From assembly GCF_004193775.1 (NCBI RefSeq), contig NC_041005.1, forward strand, positions 8,310,501-8,374,500: a DNA stretch of 64,000 nt, in the 5' to 3' direction. The notes beneath the pieces are model-generated. The model saw only the letters and a list, made by a program, of their open reading frames with translations. It made no database searches and was not told the origin of the DNA. This document shows, in pieces, positions 62,641-64,000 of this stretch; position 1 is the first letter of the stretch; each line of letters opens with the position of its first letter. A program made the position numbers and the translations under genes. The stretch is from Glycine soja (Eukaryota > Streptophyta > Magnoliopsida > Fabales > Fabaceae).

Positions 62641-64000
62641 ACTATTCATCACATGTTCAATTTGTCACTTACTCACAATTTGAATTATCATTTTGTAATC
62701 TCAATATAACAATTTATACAAAAATTCTTCTCACAACATGGGAAGTAAAACCCCTCAAACAATTTCACACAATTATATTAAAATCAATGAATCAAAATCA
62801 TAGGTCAAAAACACAAAAATATCAAGAGCACTCAATTTTATCAACCAATTTGCATTAGGACATCAATTGGTCTGTCAAACACAACAATATCATATTTATA
62901 ATCATAAAGGAAAATTATAATTCAATAAAACATCCCAAAATAAACCCTAACTTAATCCTTTAAAGATCCCTACACATGTTCATTCTAACTCCCAATTGCG
63001 ATAAAATCATCCCTTACCTCTAAGTCGGCTCACATGTGTATTGTGGCAGCGATAACATCATCTCTAATGGTTTCCTGAGATTTCTCAAGTTTTTCCTCTG
63101 GTTGCTCTGTGAGGGTTTCCAAGCATTAGAGAGAAGTAGAAATGATTGAAGCCTTCACTCCACTGTCTGCGTGCAATAAATATTTCTCCCTCCGCAGAAA
63201 TTATTTTGAAAATCCCAATGGTGGAGAAGTGCGGAAATGAACTTCAAACCTTGTGCCCTGATTTCACAATAATCCAACGGTTAACAAGTCATAGATCGTA
63301 GTTTTACTGGGGCATGTTTGGATGCATACGGGAAAAGAGAAAGTTCAATGCGAGGGATATTTCTTCCACCACAAATATTATCTCGAAAATCCAAACGGTG
63401 GCAGTGTGTGGAATTAAGTTCCTAACCTATTTTGCAAACTTCATGACCATCCAGCGGTTAACGAGTTTGAGATCATCATTTTACTGAGATAGATTTAAGT
63501 GTATGTAGGAAAAAGATAGGGTTTTGGGAGGGGAAAAAGAAAAACGAATTTGATAGCAAGAGAAAGTGTAGAGATGTATCGTAAAAACTGACTTAATATG
63601 TCTCTATTTATAGCTAGGGTACTCTCAGCCTATTATTTACTTTGTTTATTTATATAAAAAAACCCTTTTAATTTATTTTACGAAAAATGGTTTGTTACAC
63701 ATTGTCCCTCCCTTTGCGTCGCGCCACCAATCCCTGTCCGTTGTCTCTTCCGTTCATCCCTCCCTTTGCGCCGTGCCGCCAATTCCTGCTTCTCGCTATC
63801 GCTGTGAGTCCCCTTGTCTGAGTTTATTTTGTCTGTGTTAACACAAAATAGGAATTCGTAGCATCCTTACGGATTGACAATTCGTATAATCCATAAGTTT
63901 TATATGGATTGCAAATCCGTATGTTTATTAATACAGATCGAAGTTGCAGAATAAAAAAAACATATCTCCTCCGTTACACTGCAACATCGACCACCACGAC

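Larger units (their letters stand above)
61137..63700 (-). repeat. Probable solo LTR of about 2.56 kb nested in MULE-4
   Basis: The left terminus is TGTTATGTGACACCC and the right is GGTTTGTTACAC, giving inverted TGTNACA-like ends. ATTGT lies directly outside both (61132-61136 and 63701-63705), a possible 5-bp target duplication with one base slack at the right. A strong TATA box (CTATAAATAGA on the minus strand, about 63604-63614) supports minus orientation. No gag or pol coding is inside, so a solo LTR is the simplest reading, but the boundaries and strand are tentative. Confidence 0.45.
61040..64000. mobile_element. MULE-4: partial MULE-1-family element, split by an LTR and cut by the window end
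   Basis: The left end starts GGGATTTTTTTCC as in the family consensus. After the LTR insert (61137-63700) the sequence continues as TTGTCCCTCCC, then CAATTCCTGCTTCTCGCTAT and TGTGAGTCCCCTTG. This parallels MULE-1 at 4440-4560 (TTGTCCTCC, GTTGCTTCTCGCTGTTG, TGTGAGTATCCC). The subterminal motif TACGGATTGACAATTCGTAT is at about 63869-63888. The right part is outside the window, so coding content and target duplication cannot be checked. Confidence 0.65.

Overview
The window is nuclear DNA of a dicot plant, most likely a legume close to soybean (Glycine). The evidence is the AT-rich intergenic sequence, genes of many short exons with plant GT-AG introns, plant-type gene families, and a dense load of Copia, MULE and MITE repeats. 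No tRNA, rRNA, CRISPR or bacterial-type feature was recognised. The species name is inference; the plant assignment is not in doubt.

Four host genes can be assembled exon by exon. A MSL2/MSL3-like plastid mechanosensitive channel lies on the minus strand (12735-18168). A KIN-4C (FRA1/KIF4-type) kinesin lies on the plus strand (23592-32919, 27 exons). The class III phosphatidylinositol 3-kinase VPS34 lies on the plus strand (37015-47425, 17 exons, 814 aa). A plastid argininosuccinate lyase lies on the plus strand (56166-59506, 6 exons, 512 aa). They do different jobs (plastid osmotic safety valve, cytoskeletal motor, endosome/autophagy lipid kinase, last step of arginine synthesis) and show no sign of working as a cluster.

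The accessory DNA is dominated by one Mutator-like (MULE) family with about 44-bp ends rich in CTACACCCAAC and subterminal repeats built on TACGGATTG/CAATCCGTA. Four members are present. MULE-1 (4314-11928) is a 7.6 kb copy with a perfect 9-bp target duplication. It carries a plant-mobile-domain (PMD) gene facing a FAR1/MuDR-type transposase that is followed by an OTU cysteine-protease domain. MULE-2 (49250-50030) is a short non-autonomous copy with a perfect 9-bp duplication. MULE-3 (about 50109-53985) is a reversed, internally deleted derivative of the same design. MULE-4 (about 61040 to the window end) is split by a probable 2.56 kb solo LTR. MULE-1 is inserted inside an RNase H reading frame that becomes continuous again when the element and one target copy are ignored; MULE-4 also abuts an RNase H remnant.

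Other mobile material includes Copia remnants at 1-1560 and antisense in a VPS34 intron (43397-45290), and a second MULE-type element (21915-22893, perfect 9-bp duplication) carrying a GC-rich fragment of a fasciclin-like arabinogalactan-protein gene, i.e. a Pack-MULE. There are also a hAT-like MITE and a solo-LTR-like insert in MSL introns, several hairpin MITEs, tandem repeats, AT microsatellites and a telomere-like AAACCCTAAA tract inside MULE-1.

The best candidates for an under-described system are the PMD plus transposase-OTU MULE family and the KIN-4C exon whose reading frame is broken by a 42-bp tandem duplication but can be rescued by splicing.
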